64,000 nucleotides of DNA from Nectonema munidae (Eukaryota > Nematomorpha > Nectonematoida > Nectonematidae). Of this stretch, positions 49,923 to 61,930 are shown in pieces. The translations under genes were made by a program, and so were the position numbers. Under the pieces are notes generated by a model. That model ran no database searches, was not told the DNA's origin, and worked only from the letters and a program-made list of their open reading frames with translations. The stretch spans positions 62,001 through 126,000 of the forward strand of contig JAUIRK010000641.1 of NCBI GenBank assembly GCA_030549495.1, in the 5' to 3' direction. Positions within the stretch are counted from its first letter, which is position 1, and every line of letters begins with the position of its first letter.

Positions 49923-52759
49923 ATGCTTTCCAATTTTTGTAATTTTGATATTAACAGTCAGGATAAATTAAACAGTTTTTTACCTAAAGTTCATAATTTT
50001 AATTTTTACACCGTTGAAAGTTTGAAAAATCAACTTGAAAATTACACTGAAACTTCTAATTTACTCAATTTTATGTTACTTCATCTGAATTGTAGAAGTT
50101 TATCAAGGAATTTTTTTGAGTTTAAATTATTATTTGATGATCTAGGCATTGATAAAATTGGTATCTTTTGTCTTACTGAAATTTGGGACTGTCATTCTAA
50201 TCTGACCATAGATGGTTTTAATTTTGTCACAAAAAAAAGAGAAGGTAGAGGTGGCGGTCTTGGAGCCTATATTGATAAACGTTTAATGTATAATACAAAT
50301 AACATTGGGAGCCCTTTTACCTCATTTGAATATCTAATAATTGATGTTAAGGAACCAATTTAATTTACAATTTTAATAATATATAGACCTCCAAGTTTCA
50401 ACATAGATTTTTTTATAGATGAGTTTACTCTATTAATGAATCAAACTAATTTTTTCAATAAAAAGGTTTTTATTGTTGGAGATTTCAATATAAATATGGA
50501 TATTAAAATTAATCATCATCATTCCAGTATTTTCTTAAATCTTATGCATGAGTTTGGTTTCCACCTAAATATTTCCGGTCATACTCGAATACAAAAAACC
50601 AGTTCTACACTTATCGATAATATTTTTACTAATTTCAGTTTTGTGAATTCATTTTCTGGCAACATTTTAATTGATATTTCGGATCATTTACCCAACTTTA
50701 TTTTCTACAAAAATTTTTTTTTTATTTGACTGACAATTTAAATTCTGATAGCGATATTATATGCAGAAACATGTCTTCAAAAAATTATTTTGTTTTATAA
50801 TTGTATGTTGAATGAAGATTGGTATATAGATATTAATTTGAATGCTAATGAGTACTGTAAAGTATTGATTGATAAAATATCTTATATCTATAAAAAATGT
50901 TTTCCTTTTATGAAAATGAAGCCCAAAGTTAAAAATGAATGGTTCACACCAGAATTAAGATTACTTAGAAAGTATAAAAACAAAGTTTATAAATCTTTCT
51001 TGAAATATTGAAACCTTTCTAAATGGAATGAGTTTAAACAAATACGAAATAGGTATAATAAGCTAGTAAAAGAAAGTAGAGAAAAGTTTTACTATAATAA
51101 GTTCACTAGCTCAAAATTTGATATGAAGAGTACCTGGAAACTTATTAATGAAGTTTTAGATAAGAAACCAATCAATCACTGTCATTTTGATTCGGATGAA
51201 ATTAATGACTATTTTACAAATACTCAATTAATCACAAATGAAGCCTACTTTGACTTAATCCCAGTACTTGATAATACTTTTTATTTTGATGAAATTTCCA
51301 TTAATGATATTTTGATTACTGCAAATACATTTAACGCATCTACTTCATCAGGATGGGATGGTCTTTCTAACAAATTGGGTAAAAATATTGTATTATTTGT
51401 TTTGAATAACCTTTACCAATTATTCAACAAAATTATAAAGGATGAATATATCCCTTTTAAAATTTCTAAGGTTATTCCTATATTTAAATCTGGTAACCCT
51501 GAAAGTATTGAAAACTATAGGCCCATTAGCATTTTACCTTTTTTTAGTAAAATTTTCGAAAAAATTGTGTTTAATAGAATGATAAATTTTATTAACTTAC
51601 ATGAAATTTTGAATGAACGTCAGTTTGGGTTTCGGTCAGGTGTTTCAACTGATATGGCAGTCTCTTTTGTAGTAAACTATATTTTGGAATCTTTTGATAG
51701 TAATTTAGATGTCTGTGGTATTTTCATTGACTTTTCTAAAGCTTTCGATAGAATAGATCGTAAAATTTTGTTATATAAATTAAGCTGCTATGGATTCAGG
51801 GGTAAGTTTTTAAATATCTTGAGTAGTTATTTGTCTAATAGAAAGCAATTTTGTACAATTAATGGAAGTAGTTCTAGAATTTTAGATACATTCATAGGGG
51901 TTCCTCAAGGGTCTATTTTGGGTCCTCTTTTGTTTATTTTATATATCAATGACATTTTTAAACTACAAAATAATAATTTTAACTTATGTTTATATGCAGA
52001 TGATTGTGTAATTCTACACAAAAGCAAAAATCTATTCAATGATATCGATATTTTAAATATATTTTTGAATTCTTTCGCTAATTGGTCATATAATAATAGT
52101 TTACGCATTAATTTTCATAAAAGTGAACATATAGTTTTTACGGGGAAAAAAAATCAGTGTTTCTTCCACTACAGATCTGTGGTAACTTATTAACTCAATC
52201 TTCATGTTATAAATATTTAGGTGTATTTCTTGATTCCAAATTGAATTTCAACATACAGTATGACAATGTAATTAAGAATGTATCTATCGCTTTAGTTCTT
52301 ATGTTTAAAATTCGTTATTTTTTGAACCTTCAAAATAGGATTATTTTGTATTATTCTCTATTTCATTCTAAAATTTTATATTGTAACTTTATTTGGTGTT
52401 TATGTAGTATTTCAAAATTTAACATTTTACAAAATAAACAAAGACGTGCCTTTAAATTTATTGATTATAAAAACCATAATAGTGTTGTGTTTAATCATAA
52501 CATACTTACTCTAGGAGAAATTAGTAAGTTTCAATTAGGTATTTTTGTTTATAAAGTAATTAATAGTAAAAATCATTTTTATCAATATAATTTACGCTCA
52601 AAGAATAATTTACGTAATAGACGTTATAAATATACTTCTTTTAACAAACATTTTTTTAAAAAATCTATTACCGTATGGAACTCCATTCCTTTACATATTA
52701 GGTATTTAAGAAATATTAAAAGCTTCAAAAAAAAATATAAACTACACATGTTTCGTTAG
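49923..52759 (+). pseudogene. LINE 1 ORF2, endonuclease-reverse transcriptase
   Basis: Endonuclease and RT of the LINE. Endonuclease: HLNCRSLSRNF, LTEIWD, GRGGGLGAYID, IYRPP, GDFNINMD and SDHLPNFI. RT: ENYRPISILPFFSKIFEKIV, QFGFRSGVSTDMAV, IDFSKAFDRID, GVPQGSILGPLLFILYIND and YADD at 51,993-52,004. C-terminal: YKYLGVFLDSKL, then KSITVWNSIPLHIRYL. In-frame stops at 50,361 and 51,009, two frame changes around 50,730-50,790 and one near 52,160 break it. The catalytic RT core (51,123-52,193) is one open frame. It starts 52 bases after ORF1. Confidence 0.85.
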
Positions 52760-53190
52760 TTCTTTTCCTTCTTATGCTGATTTCATTTTAAACATTTTTT
52801 TTTTAAATATTTTTGGATTTTCTTTTGCTTCCTCTTCTTTGTATTTTTTTTTTAGAATCTCGCCGCTTTTTTTTTCTTCATATATCCACTCATCAACTCT
52901 TCTACATCCAGATATGCTTCCTTTGCTTGAAGAATGGAATTTAACTATCAAATGTTGTTTTATGACTGTGTGTATCTAACTTGAAATTATTCTGTTTTAT
53001 TTTATTTTTCATTTTGTTTACCTATGGGTTTTTTTGAATCTATCATCCTTTCATGCTTCTTATTTCAACTCATTTATACTTCTCCGCTGAACGGATGAGG
53101 GATTTTTTTCCCATGTGAACACATAAACGAAAGTTTAGTTCACTTCATTTTCAAACATGAATAAAGTCTTATCTTATCTTAAATAAATAG

Positions 53191-53771
53191 TTTGTTATGA
53201 ATTTTTATACTAATTAATAGTATGAGTATTTCAAACCCGTACGCATACTTAAATATTGGGAGGTTCGAACTATAAAAAAATTTTAGTGAAACTTTCATTT
53301 ACATAATATTATTTTATCGATTACATGATAATTAATAAATAGTGTAAATTAGACTTTTTACAAAAACTTACAATTTTTACATTTAATTGAAGTAATCCAA
53401 AAAATTTCCTCAATTTGACATCCTAACTTTTTCATGACATTGCAAAATTAATATTGCTAAACAGGATAAAAAGAAGATGGTAATCTAAATTTTGCAATGG
53501 AAGATAAAGTTTATTTGACAGGTATTTATTTAAATGTTTTTAGACTTTTTTCAATCAGAATTATTTTATTTTAGTTTTATTTTTTTACTAAAGACTCAGT
53601 GAAAACTAAAATTGTTTCAATTCAGATTAAAGTGAAAAAATATGTGTAATAATAATATAAAGAAAAAATAAGGTTTATTCAAAACTTACAGTTTCAATAG
53701 AGTAAACTATTTAATTCAAGTCTACGCGGATGCTTTTGAACATAATAATCAAGAACTGTATTCAAATCAAT
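53191..53771. other. AT-rich stretch, nothing recognised
   Basis: No gene or repeat seen. Confidence 0.5.
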
Positions 53772-55527
53772 CTATGTATCAAAGTGAATGTGCAGAAGTG
53801 CTAAGTTAGACAGGCGAATCTTTGTCATTGAAGACCTCATGTAGGTGTTCAGTCTGCTTAATGCACTTATACTTCTTTCACATTCGCGCGAGGTTACCGG
53901 AATTGTGCAAGCTATCTGCAGAAGAACAGAGATATTAGGAAACATCATTGCATCACATTCCTTTATTCCTTGTGCTGGAGATTCAGGGAATAGATATGGA
54001 GTCTTTGGCATAAAATGATTTTTCCAGCGTAGCAACTCAGTTGAGAATAATTCTGGACAAGGCAAATCATTTTTGTATTTTTCCACAGCCTCATTCACAT
54101 CAACATTTTTCATCAACAAAACGTTAGGAACAAGGCCCAGCAAAGATGCTGAAATTATTGCAGAAGAAGAAATTTTTTTGTAGAACACATTATAATGTGA
54201 TCTACAAAACGTATAGCAACGTTTCTTAAATAATAGTCACGTCGAGTGCTTGCTTCGGCGTTACTTCGAAATTGTTGTCTTGAAACAATTCGCGGGATCT
54301 CAGCGTGAATACCAATCTTTTTAGCCATATTGAGGCTTTCATTGTAGATTTCATTGAAATTTATTTCAATTTCATTTCTTTCTTTTTTATACAATAAAAT
54401 TATTCCAGTTATATTTTCATATGCTTCTATTATATCGAGAGTTTTTCTTTGAAGCTTCACTGTAACTACAGACAAATGAGATAGATATTGATAAACAGTC
54501 ATGAAAACAATGATGAATTGAAAAGAAGTAATGCTGTGTAAAATTTGTTGTGCATTACTGCGATTACTCGCATCCCAATCCGCAAAATTAGTCCCATATT
54601 TATCAAAATGACGCTTATAACCTATCATTTCTAAAGTATTGATAATGTGTACAAAGTTTCTGTAAAAATGATTATATGCATCATGTCTTTCTGCCCATCG
54701 GGTTTTGCAAAAATCTAACAACGGCTTTCTTTTCTTTTCCTTGCTTTGGCTATTATTCATTATAACTGACTCAAGAGCGCCACTTCTTTTTGGACTATTT
54801 AAAAGTACAAACAACAGTTTTTAAAGAATCAAACATGTTACACACATAAGGTGTTGAGGAAGAATGAATGATTACTAGATTCAAACAGTGAGAATTACAA
54901 TGAACATAAGTGCTTAATGGAGCTTCTTTTTTTATTATTGACTGTGCGCCCACACGTTCAGAACACATATTTTTAGCACCATCATATCCTTGACCACGCA
55001 TATTTCCAGCAGGAATGTCATCTTCTTGCAAAAACACAAAGATTTTTTCTGCTATTATTTCTGCTGTGATTCTTTCTAATGCTAAAAATGTCAAATATTC
55101 TTCTCTCACGTTTTTTCCTTGTCAACAAATCTGGCAAAAATTGATAATAATTCTTGATTATGTGTGGTAACCTCATCCGCTAATATGGAATAAAATGGAG
55201 AAGAATTAATCTCATTGATAATGTCCTTCAAAATAATATATTTTCCTATTATTTCTATGAGCTCATTTTGGGTACGAGCAGAAATATATTTTGCAGATTT
55301 CATTGCAGGAGTGTCAAGATGATGCGCAAGTGTACTATCGTTAACAGCCATTACTTTAAGAAGCGCCAGAAAATTTCCCGGATTTGTAGAAGAATTTATG
55401 TGTTCTACATCACCTCTTAGTGCAATACCCTGTCTTCCACAAAATAGTACAGCTCTTGCAATAGATTTAAGAATTTTTCTATTTTGTTCAATATTTTTTA
55501 TTTTACATGAGTCTAATACGTTTTACT
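53772..55527 (-). pseudogene. hAT relic with DUF4371 and hAT C-terminal domain
   Basis: Transposase of the ZMYM1 / '52 kDa repressor' type, read from 55,527 down. ARAVLFCGRQGIALRGDVEH matches the DUF4371 entry 'FCGrqgiaLRGH'. SPFYSILADEVTTHNQELLS has the core 'fSilaDEvtD'; GQGYDGAKNMCSE and VHCNSHCLNLVI match 'GqGYDGAxnMsG...hC.aH.LNLv'. CKTRWAERHDAY matches 'ctTRWxxR'. The end, PVTSRECERSISALSRLNTY then MTKIRLSNLALLHIH, is an intact hATC dimerisation domain. Four overlapping frames imply three frameshifts. The N-terminal TTF-type finger is missing. One of the best-kept DNA-transposon relics here. Confidence 0.85.
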
Positions 55528-56179
55528 TTCTCACCAATGATCTTTTTGTTGCGAAATTTTTGAAATTTACTCATTTCATCAAAATCGAAATCAAATTTGA
55601 AACTAAATTTTTTCTTTTTCTTCAATAATATAAAACATGTTGTTTTATATATATAGTATATATCATATTTCACAGTCAGATTCGTTATTTTTTTCCCGGC
55701 CCTCATTCGATAAATGATCTATCATCTTCTATTCCAGTAAAAACTGCTCATAACTTTCAAACTCATGATCAGAGATTTAAGCTCTTGCGTGATGTTCTTC
55801 TCAATTTGAGATGTCAAGTTGTAGTGCTTTCAGAATTTCATTTAAATACTAAATGGTAATTAAAATAAATAATTATTTTTCATGATGATTGCCAGTTTGA
55901 CAAAATTATTTTACTATTTTCATGGATATACGTGACTATAAGCTTACGAATGATATGGTAAGTGGGTATTTATTTCAAAAGCAATAGAAAATATCATTAT
56001 AAAACATTTAAATTTGAATGAAGGATATTGCAAACTGTGTAATGTGATGTGCAAGAGACGAGCAAAGGATAAACAAAACTAACATCGAGATGCTTTGTTT
56101 CTAAAAAAAATAGGAAAAGATATAAGGTAAAGTTCGATGGAAATAAATTAAAGAGAAATGTACATATATAAATACTTGA
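55528..56179. other. AT-rich stretch, nothing recognised
   Basis: No supported gene. Confidence 0.5.
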
Positions 56180-57250
56180 AAAAAGTACAACAAATATATA
56201 TTAGACCTAAGACACTGATTTGCTTTCTTTGAATATAAAATTTTCGAAGCCTCTCTCTTTTAATAGTGTTTGAATTTTAGTGTCAAAGAAATCCACTTTT
56301 TCATAGTTGTGAGAATTTTGAAAATTTTTGAAATATAAATCATCAAGCAAATAAACTGATTGCAAATACTGATGACGATGTGCCAATGTTTTTGTTATGT
56401 TAATTGTATTTTTGGTTCTATGCTAAATTTCTTTAAAATAAGAATGCTTTGATTCAAAACGCATTGTTTGAAAATTCCATAAAGATACAAATTTTTTTAT
56501 TTGAAAAGGATAGTGATGAATAAAATGCAACTTAGGTAAAAAAAATTTCCCATATTCTATACCTTATAGTATATAATTCAAAAAATTATACTATAAAGTT
56601 TTCTAATATAAACATTCTAGGAACATCGAATCCCTATGATATCAAAATATTAAGTATATCAAGCAGTTTAAGCAAAATTTTATATTCTAATATATCTTCC
56701 GGTATTTTTTGATATAATATAATTGGCAAAAATCTAATTAAACACCAATTTTGAGATGAAGTTTGAATAATTTTAATTTTTTGATGAACATATTTAAAAA
56801 CATAAGGTTTATCAGCTAAATCACTGTGGTTAAATGGGAAGTTTTGTAAAATAAAATTTATGGTATCAACGTTAAAATATTTTTTTCAATCAAGCTCTCA
56901 AGAATGTCTGAAACAACCCAAGGAAAAATCTTCAAAACATTGAAGTTAATAATAAATTGTCCAAATTTTTCGGTGTTAATAGTATTTTTAATTCTTTGAA
57001 ATTTTTTAATGTTACCGAAAATATGCCCTCTCATTTAAACCATGATTATACTATACCTTCAAAATAACCATGGCTTAAATCAGAGGGCATATTTTCGGTA
57101 ACATTAAAAAATTTCAAAGAATTAAAAATACTATTCCATTTAACACCGAAAAATGTGGGCAGTTTTTTATTAACTTCAATGTTTTGAAGATTTTCATTAA
57201 AATTCGTAGGTGTTCTTAAAGGAAAATTTGTACAAGAGCTACTTTCGCCT
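56180..57250 (-). pseudogene. Unclassified transposase-like relic
   Basis: Read from 57,250 down. ENMPSDLSHGYFEGIV recalls the 'MPxDxxHdxxEGi' motif, TSSQNWCLIRFLPIIL recalls 'QxWCLlRflPlii', and KLHFIHHYPFQIKKF, then WNFQTMRFESKHSYFK, then NTINITKTLAHRHQ, recall 'PKhHFlxHYP...tMRfEakHxyFK...NfkNixxTLAxRHQ'. These motifs occur together in large uncharacterised transposon-derived proteins of invertebrates; I cannot name the superfamily. Frame breaks and an inverted self-copy (56,925-57,044) interrupt it. The element's ends were not found. Confidence 0.55.
56925..57194. repeat. Inverted repeat, ~120-bp arms, 24-bp spacer
   Basis: Left arm 56,925-57,044 and right arm 57,069-57,194 are about 90% identical in inverted orientation; the right arm has 6 extra bases (two codons). 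Both arms read the same peptide (IFNSLKFFNVTENMPS) on opposite strands. The relic's frame continues on the far side of the left arm, so the left arm is the inserted copy. Confidence 0.9.
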
Positions 57251-57699
57251 TTGTTCAAGATGTTTTTTGTCTAGAAAACAAAATCTACAGTATTTTTTTT
57301 CACTTACTAATTTACTTTGTAAATATTACTAATTAGTTTTCTCAGTGTATAGATTTAAATATTTTTCATTTGTAAAAGAGGAACTTCTTTTTCACAGTCA
57401 AAATCTTTTTGAAGCACCCAATATTAGACCATTACACCACTTCCTAATTCATTAGAACATGGTAGATCTTCCATTTAGTCAAGATACATATTTTTTTAAT
57501 TATTTCTTTTGATCACACGTTCTCTTTTCTATTAGTTTTCCTTCCTTCTCTCATACTAATCTTTAAAAGATTTTATAATACGTTTTGTTTTTTTTAAATA
57601 AATATTTAATACTCAAGATGATTGAAGAAAGTATTATAAGCCCAAATATACAAAAAAAAATTATTTTTACTATATAACTAATATATAACTATTTTTTGG
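57251..57699. other. AT-rich stretch, nothing recognised
   Basis: No supported feature. Confidence 0.5.
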
Positions 57700-57935
57700 A
57701 AAAATTTTACATAACTGATTTTTAGGCATCACTAATTCAATTGCCTCTTACAGATATTTTTTAACCTTATTTACCAAAATAGAGTAGATAAAAAAAATAA
57801 ACATAGTCGATTTGGTAAAAAAACAGATATTTTTTGTGAAATTGATATTTTGTTTTTTTTGAAAATATTTTTGAAGACAGTATCTAGAAGTAAACCGAAT
57901 ATCTAAGCTTTCAGATATTTTAAAACTATAAATAT
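57700..57935 (+). repeat. Diverged ~150-bp tandem units, left of LINE 2
   Basis: GTCGATTTGGTAAAAAAACA (57,808) and TCTAGAAGTAAACCGAATAT (57,884) match units at 1,305-1,570; the second unit stops where LINE 2 begins and related sequence resumes at about 61,430. Confidence 0.55.
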
Positions 57936-57939
57936 AATT

Positions 57940-60887
57940 TTGTTAAAAATAATACAAATTATAGTTATAATGATTATACATCGAATGCCAATAATGAATA
58001 ATTTTTTTGCCAATTGCTCGGTTTTTTCCAACATTGATTTTAACTTTTTTACTATTGATAGCCTTAAAAATTTCTTATATTCTCATAAAAATGGAGCGTC
58101 TTCATGTGATCTTTCAGTCTTCCATCTTAATTGTCGTAGCTTGGACAAAAATTATGATGATATTAAATTATTGATTGATGAAATAGGTTCTTCTAAAATT
58201 GACATATTTGCCCTTTCGGAAATATGGAAACCTAGATGTAACAATGATATAGATGGATATAACTTTATTTGTTCTGAGCGTAAGCAAGGTAGAGGTGGTG
58301 GGTTAGGTCTTTACGTTGATAATATGTATGCATTCAATCTAGTTTGTAATAATCTTACTTTCACTTCTTTTGAAGTCATGATTGTTGATGTTTCAAATTT
58401 TAGAATTATTATAATCTACAGACCTCCTTGTCTGGACTGCAAGCTATTTTTATTAGAATTAGAAACATTATTTTTAAACACCGATGCTAAGAAAAATACT
58501 TTCATTTTAGGAGACTTTAATTTAGATTTGAACAAGTTTGATATTTGCAGAAATGTTTCTAATTTTTACAATTTAATGTATGAAAAAAGTTTTTATCCCT
58601 GCATTTTAGGTCCAACTCGTTTTGGTAAATCAACTTCAAGCTGCATTGATAATATTTTTTCTAATTTTAGTTGTGCTGGTAGTATTTCAGGTAACATAGC
58701 TTTGGATATCTCTGACCATCTTCCCAATTTTATTGTGTGCAAAAATTACTTTAAAAATGTCAATCACTTTAATTTAAATGATGAATACTGCAGAATATAT
58801 AATAAAAAAATTTTAAGAATTTTTATTCAAACTTGTATATAGAAGATTGGCTCATTGAAATTAATAAAGGTGCAAATGAGTATTATGATGAAATGTTAAA
58901 AAAAATTACTAAAATAATTGATATAAGCTTTCCTTTGGTAAAAAGAACCTATCCATCCCATAAAGTAAATACGTGGTATACGAGTGAACTTAATAGTATT
59001 AAGAAAGTCAAAGATATGCTGTTTCATAAATTCTTGAAAAACAGAACCCTTGAAACGTGGAATTTATACAAGTCAATTAGAAGTAAATATAATAAAAAAG
59101 TAAGGTTTTTAAAAAATGAGTTTTACCGTACAAAGTTTTCAATTTTACGGAATAATGTAAAGGATTCATGGAAAGTTATAAACAATTTACTTGGGCGTAA
59201 ACGTAATATGCTAATCCCATTGAAGCCAAACGATTTTAATAATTTTTTCTCTTCTTTTTCCTATCAATCTAATTGTTATCATTTTCCCAGCTTTAATATC
59301 TCCCCAGTTATGAATTCCTTCTTTTTTGATGAAATTTCTGTTGATGATATTGTAATTACAGCTACTTCTTTTAATTCATCTTCTTCTGCTGGTTGGGACA
59401 ATATTTCTAATAAAATCGGTATGATTTTTATAAGTTTCTTATCTAAAAATATTTGTTTACTTTTTAACAAAATTTTTCTTGAAAGTTGTTATCCAATCAG
59501 TTTAAAAATCGCCAAAGTAATTCCAGTCTTTAAATCAGGTAATAAATGCTATCCAAGTAATTATAGACCCGTTAGCCTCCTTCCTTTTATAGGTAAAATC
59601 TTCGAAAAAATTATTTTTAACCGGATGATAAAGTATTTAAATAAATTTGATATTATCAATTCAAGACAGTTTGGTTTCCGGCCTCGTATGTCGACTGATT
59701 TAGCTGTTGGAAATTTAGTAAATTATAATTTAGAGACCTTGGACAATGGTTTGGAATCGTGTGTTATTTATATAGATTTTTCAAAAGCTTTTGATAGTAT
59801 AAATTATGAATACCTACTAGCTAAACTACATAGATATGGTTTTAGAGATAAATTTTTAGAACTTTTAAAAAGTTACCTTTCCAATCGTCAACAATATGTT
59901 TTTGTAAATAACAGTGCGTCTAAGTATTCTAAATTAAATAAGGGTGTGCCACAAGGCTCTATCCTTGGCCCACTTTTATTTATTCTTTATGTTAATGATA
60001 TTTTTTCTCTTCAAAATTCTGATTTTACTCTTTATTTGTACGCTGATGATTGCACTATTTTGTATCGAAGTAAAAATTTTTTTTTAGATCAATATATTAT
60101 TAATAAGTTTCTCTCTGAATTTTATAATTGGTGTTGCACTAATGAGCTATATATAAATGTATCAAAGTCCAAATATATGATTTTCAGTAAGTTTAACAAA
60201 AATATTTGTCTTTTTTTAAAAATTGGAGAAAACTATCTTCAGAGGACGAATACTTATAATTATTTAGGAGTAACTATAGATTTTAATCTTAGTTTTTCAA
60301 ATCATTTCAATAATGTTTTAAAAGATACCTCAATAGCACTTGGCATGTTGTTCAAAATTAAAAATCTTCTTGATACTAAGACCAAAATAAATATTTATTA
60401 TGCCCTTTTTCATTCTAAGATTCTTTACTCTAACTTTATTTGGTCTTCATCTAACGTGTCCAAACTCACAACATTACAGAAAAAACAAGACAGGGCTTTG
60501 AAAGTTCTATTCAATAGGGATGCTGAGTATATACGTAGTTTATATAAAATCCCGAATCTTTTACAAATTAGACAAATTCAATTATCCCTTTTTGTTCATA
60601 AATGTATAAATCTAAAACATGAAATTAATTTTAATTATTGTGAAAATCGGCAGTTTCATCATCACAACTTACGCAACAAACACAATTTAACAAATATAAG
60701 ATACAAATTTGCCAAAAGTAATAAATTTTTTATTAAAAAGTCCATAAAAACCTGGAATAGCCTTCCCATTTGTATTAGGCTTCTAAAAACACTTGTAGTT
60801 TCAAACGTAAATGTAAAATTTTTTTTATTTCAACTCGTTAGTGTCTTTGAGTATATTTATTACCCATACTATATTTTATATCTTTGA
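57940..60887 (+). pseudogene. LINE 2 ORF2, endonuclease-reverse transcriptase
   Basis: Two overlapping frames (57,940-58,842 and 58,833-60,887), so one frameshift near 58,835. First part, endonuclease: HLNCRSLDKNYDD, SEIWKP, GRGGGLGLYVD, IYRPPCLD, GDFNLDLNKF, SDHLPNFIV. Second part, 684 codons, RT and C-terminus: NYRPVSLLPFIGKIFEKIIF, QFGFRPRMSTDLAVG, IDFSKAFDSINY, GVPQGSILGPLLFILYVND, YADD at residues 403-406, NYLGVTIDFNL, and KSIKTWNSLPICIRLL near the end. All catalytic RT motifs are intact. The likely original start is the internal MPIMNNFF near 57,985. Confidence 0.85.
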
Positions 60888-61390
60888 GATTTTGGTACTC
60901 GTGCTCTTTTGTATTTTTTTTTAGGTAATTCTTTTTCATATTCCCCTTCCAACCACAATGCATCTCTACATCCAGCATCAATTTTTCGCCAGTTCATCGC
61001 TTCTCTATCAGCAATAATTGATATTTGCTTTCTTCTCTCTTTTTTTACGTATGTATATATATATATATTTTGAAAATTATATGCTTTGTGAACATGTTTG
61101 AAAATTGTCTTTCTCCTATATTGATTTTAAAATTATACGTTTTGGAGTTTTTTTTATCCTATTATATAACTGTTCCTCACTTCTTTTTTTGCCTTTATAA
61201 TTATTATCTGGATTTTTTCTCCAATTTTTTATATCATTTTTAAGTCCTGTTGTAAATATGAATTTAGTATAGTGTTCCTATTTTTTTATATGTGTGACAA
61301 TAACCTATTTGGTTTGATCCACCATGCTGTGTTATTATTCTTATTCTTCCCTCTTTTTTTTTTTATTAAATAATCTATAATCTATAAATG
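57940..61390 (+). mobile_element. LINE 2: 5'-truncated CR1/Jockey-like element
   Basis: Endonuclease and RT plus 3' UTR, without ORF1. Its 3' end is a short TCTATAA repeat (AATAATCTATAATCTATAA at about 61,367-61,386), with no poly(A). Same group as LINE 1 by shared motifs, but with many differences along the protein, so a separate subfamily. A single frame change in nearly 1,000 codons suggests a younger copy than LINE 1. Confidence 0.8.
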
Positions 61391-61429
61391 CCAAACCTGA
61401 GTCCAATAATGTAACCAGCATCTTCCATT

Positions 61430-61600
61430 TGGAATAAAAACAGATATTATATTTAAATTTTAAAAATATTTCTGTAGACATTAGACATCACTTTCAGACA
61501 TTTTAAAACCTCTAAATGTAAAAACTGATTTCACAAATAAAACTATCATGGTCGATTTGGTATAAAAAAATATATTTCATGTAAAATTATAGATCATTTA
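61430..61600 (+). repeat. ~150-bp tandem unit, right of LINE 2
   Basis: CTTTCAGACATTTTAAAACC (61,491) and GTCGATTTGGTATAAAAAAA (61,551) match units at 57,700-57,935 and near 1,530. Confidence 0.55.
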
Positions 61601-61619
61601 GTTTTTCCTACTCAGTTTC

Positions 61620-61930
61620 TTGGAGGTTGTAAACGAAGTTTTAGAGTAGAATGGCTGAAACAGCACAAGTAGATTGTTTATAGTGAAGTTGTTGACGGAG
61701 TTTTTTGCTTTGCTTGATCAGTATTTGCTTCTAATCAACTAAGTTGTAAACTTATTAATAGGCCTTTTCGGACTTGGAACAAAAAAAGCGAAACTGTTAA
61801 GCAATATGAGCGTTGTTTGTATCATAATAATTCCATGGAAAAAGCTAATTCTTTGAAGCGAGTAGTGGAACCCTAAAAAATGTTCTCGCCCAAACAAAAA
61901 GAAATTTATTTTAGTGAAATGATGCTGAAA
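61620..61930 (+). pseudogene. hAT relic: TTF-type zinc-finger N-terminus
   Basis: SFRVEWLKQHK, then VYSEVVDGVFCFA, SNQLSCKLINRPFRTWNKKS and QYERCLYHNNSMEKANSLK match the N-terminal TTF/ZMYM zinc-finger region of DUF4371-type hAT transposases ('FqxxWlxxxxWlxYSxxxDGvFCxxC...wxx...xxHxxSxxH'). Two in-frame stops (61,660 and about 61,718, the latter at the second Cys position) and one near 61,873. The following DUF4371 domain is absent. It lies on the opposite strand from the relic at 53.8-55.5 kb, so it is a separate insertion. Confidence 0.65.

Larger units (their letters stand above)
48600..53190 (+). mobile_element. LINE 1: near full-length CR1/Jockey-like element
   Basis: Non-LTR retrotransposon with both ORFs, a 3' UTR and a tail of short TCTTA repeats (ATAAAGTCTTATCTTATCTT, 53,161-53,180) in place of poly(A). 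The left limit is a guess: T-rich sequence and a TA run (48,848-48,862) precede ORF1. Related to LINE 2 at 57.9 kb, with which it shares 3' UTR phrases such as TTTGTATTTTTTTTTA and TCTACATCCAG. Several stops and frameshifts in ORF2 show it is inactive. Confidence 0.8.

Noticed and set aside
53772-61930. DUF4371 relic and TTF zinc-finger fragment as one split element
   Set aside because: They lie on opposite strands with two other elements between; separate insertions are simpler.
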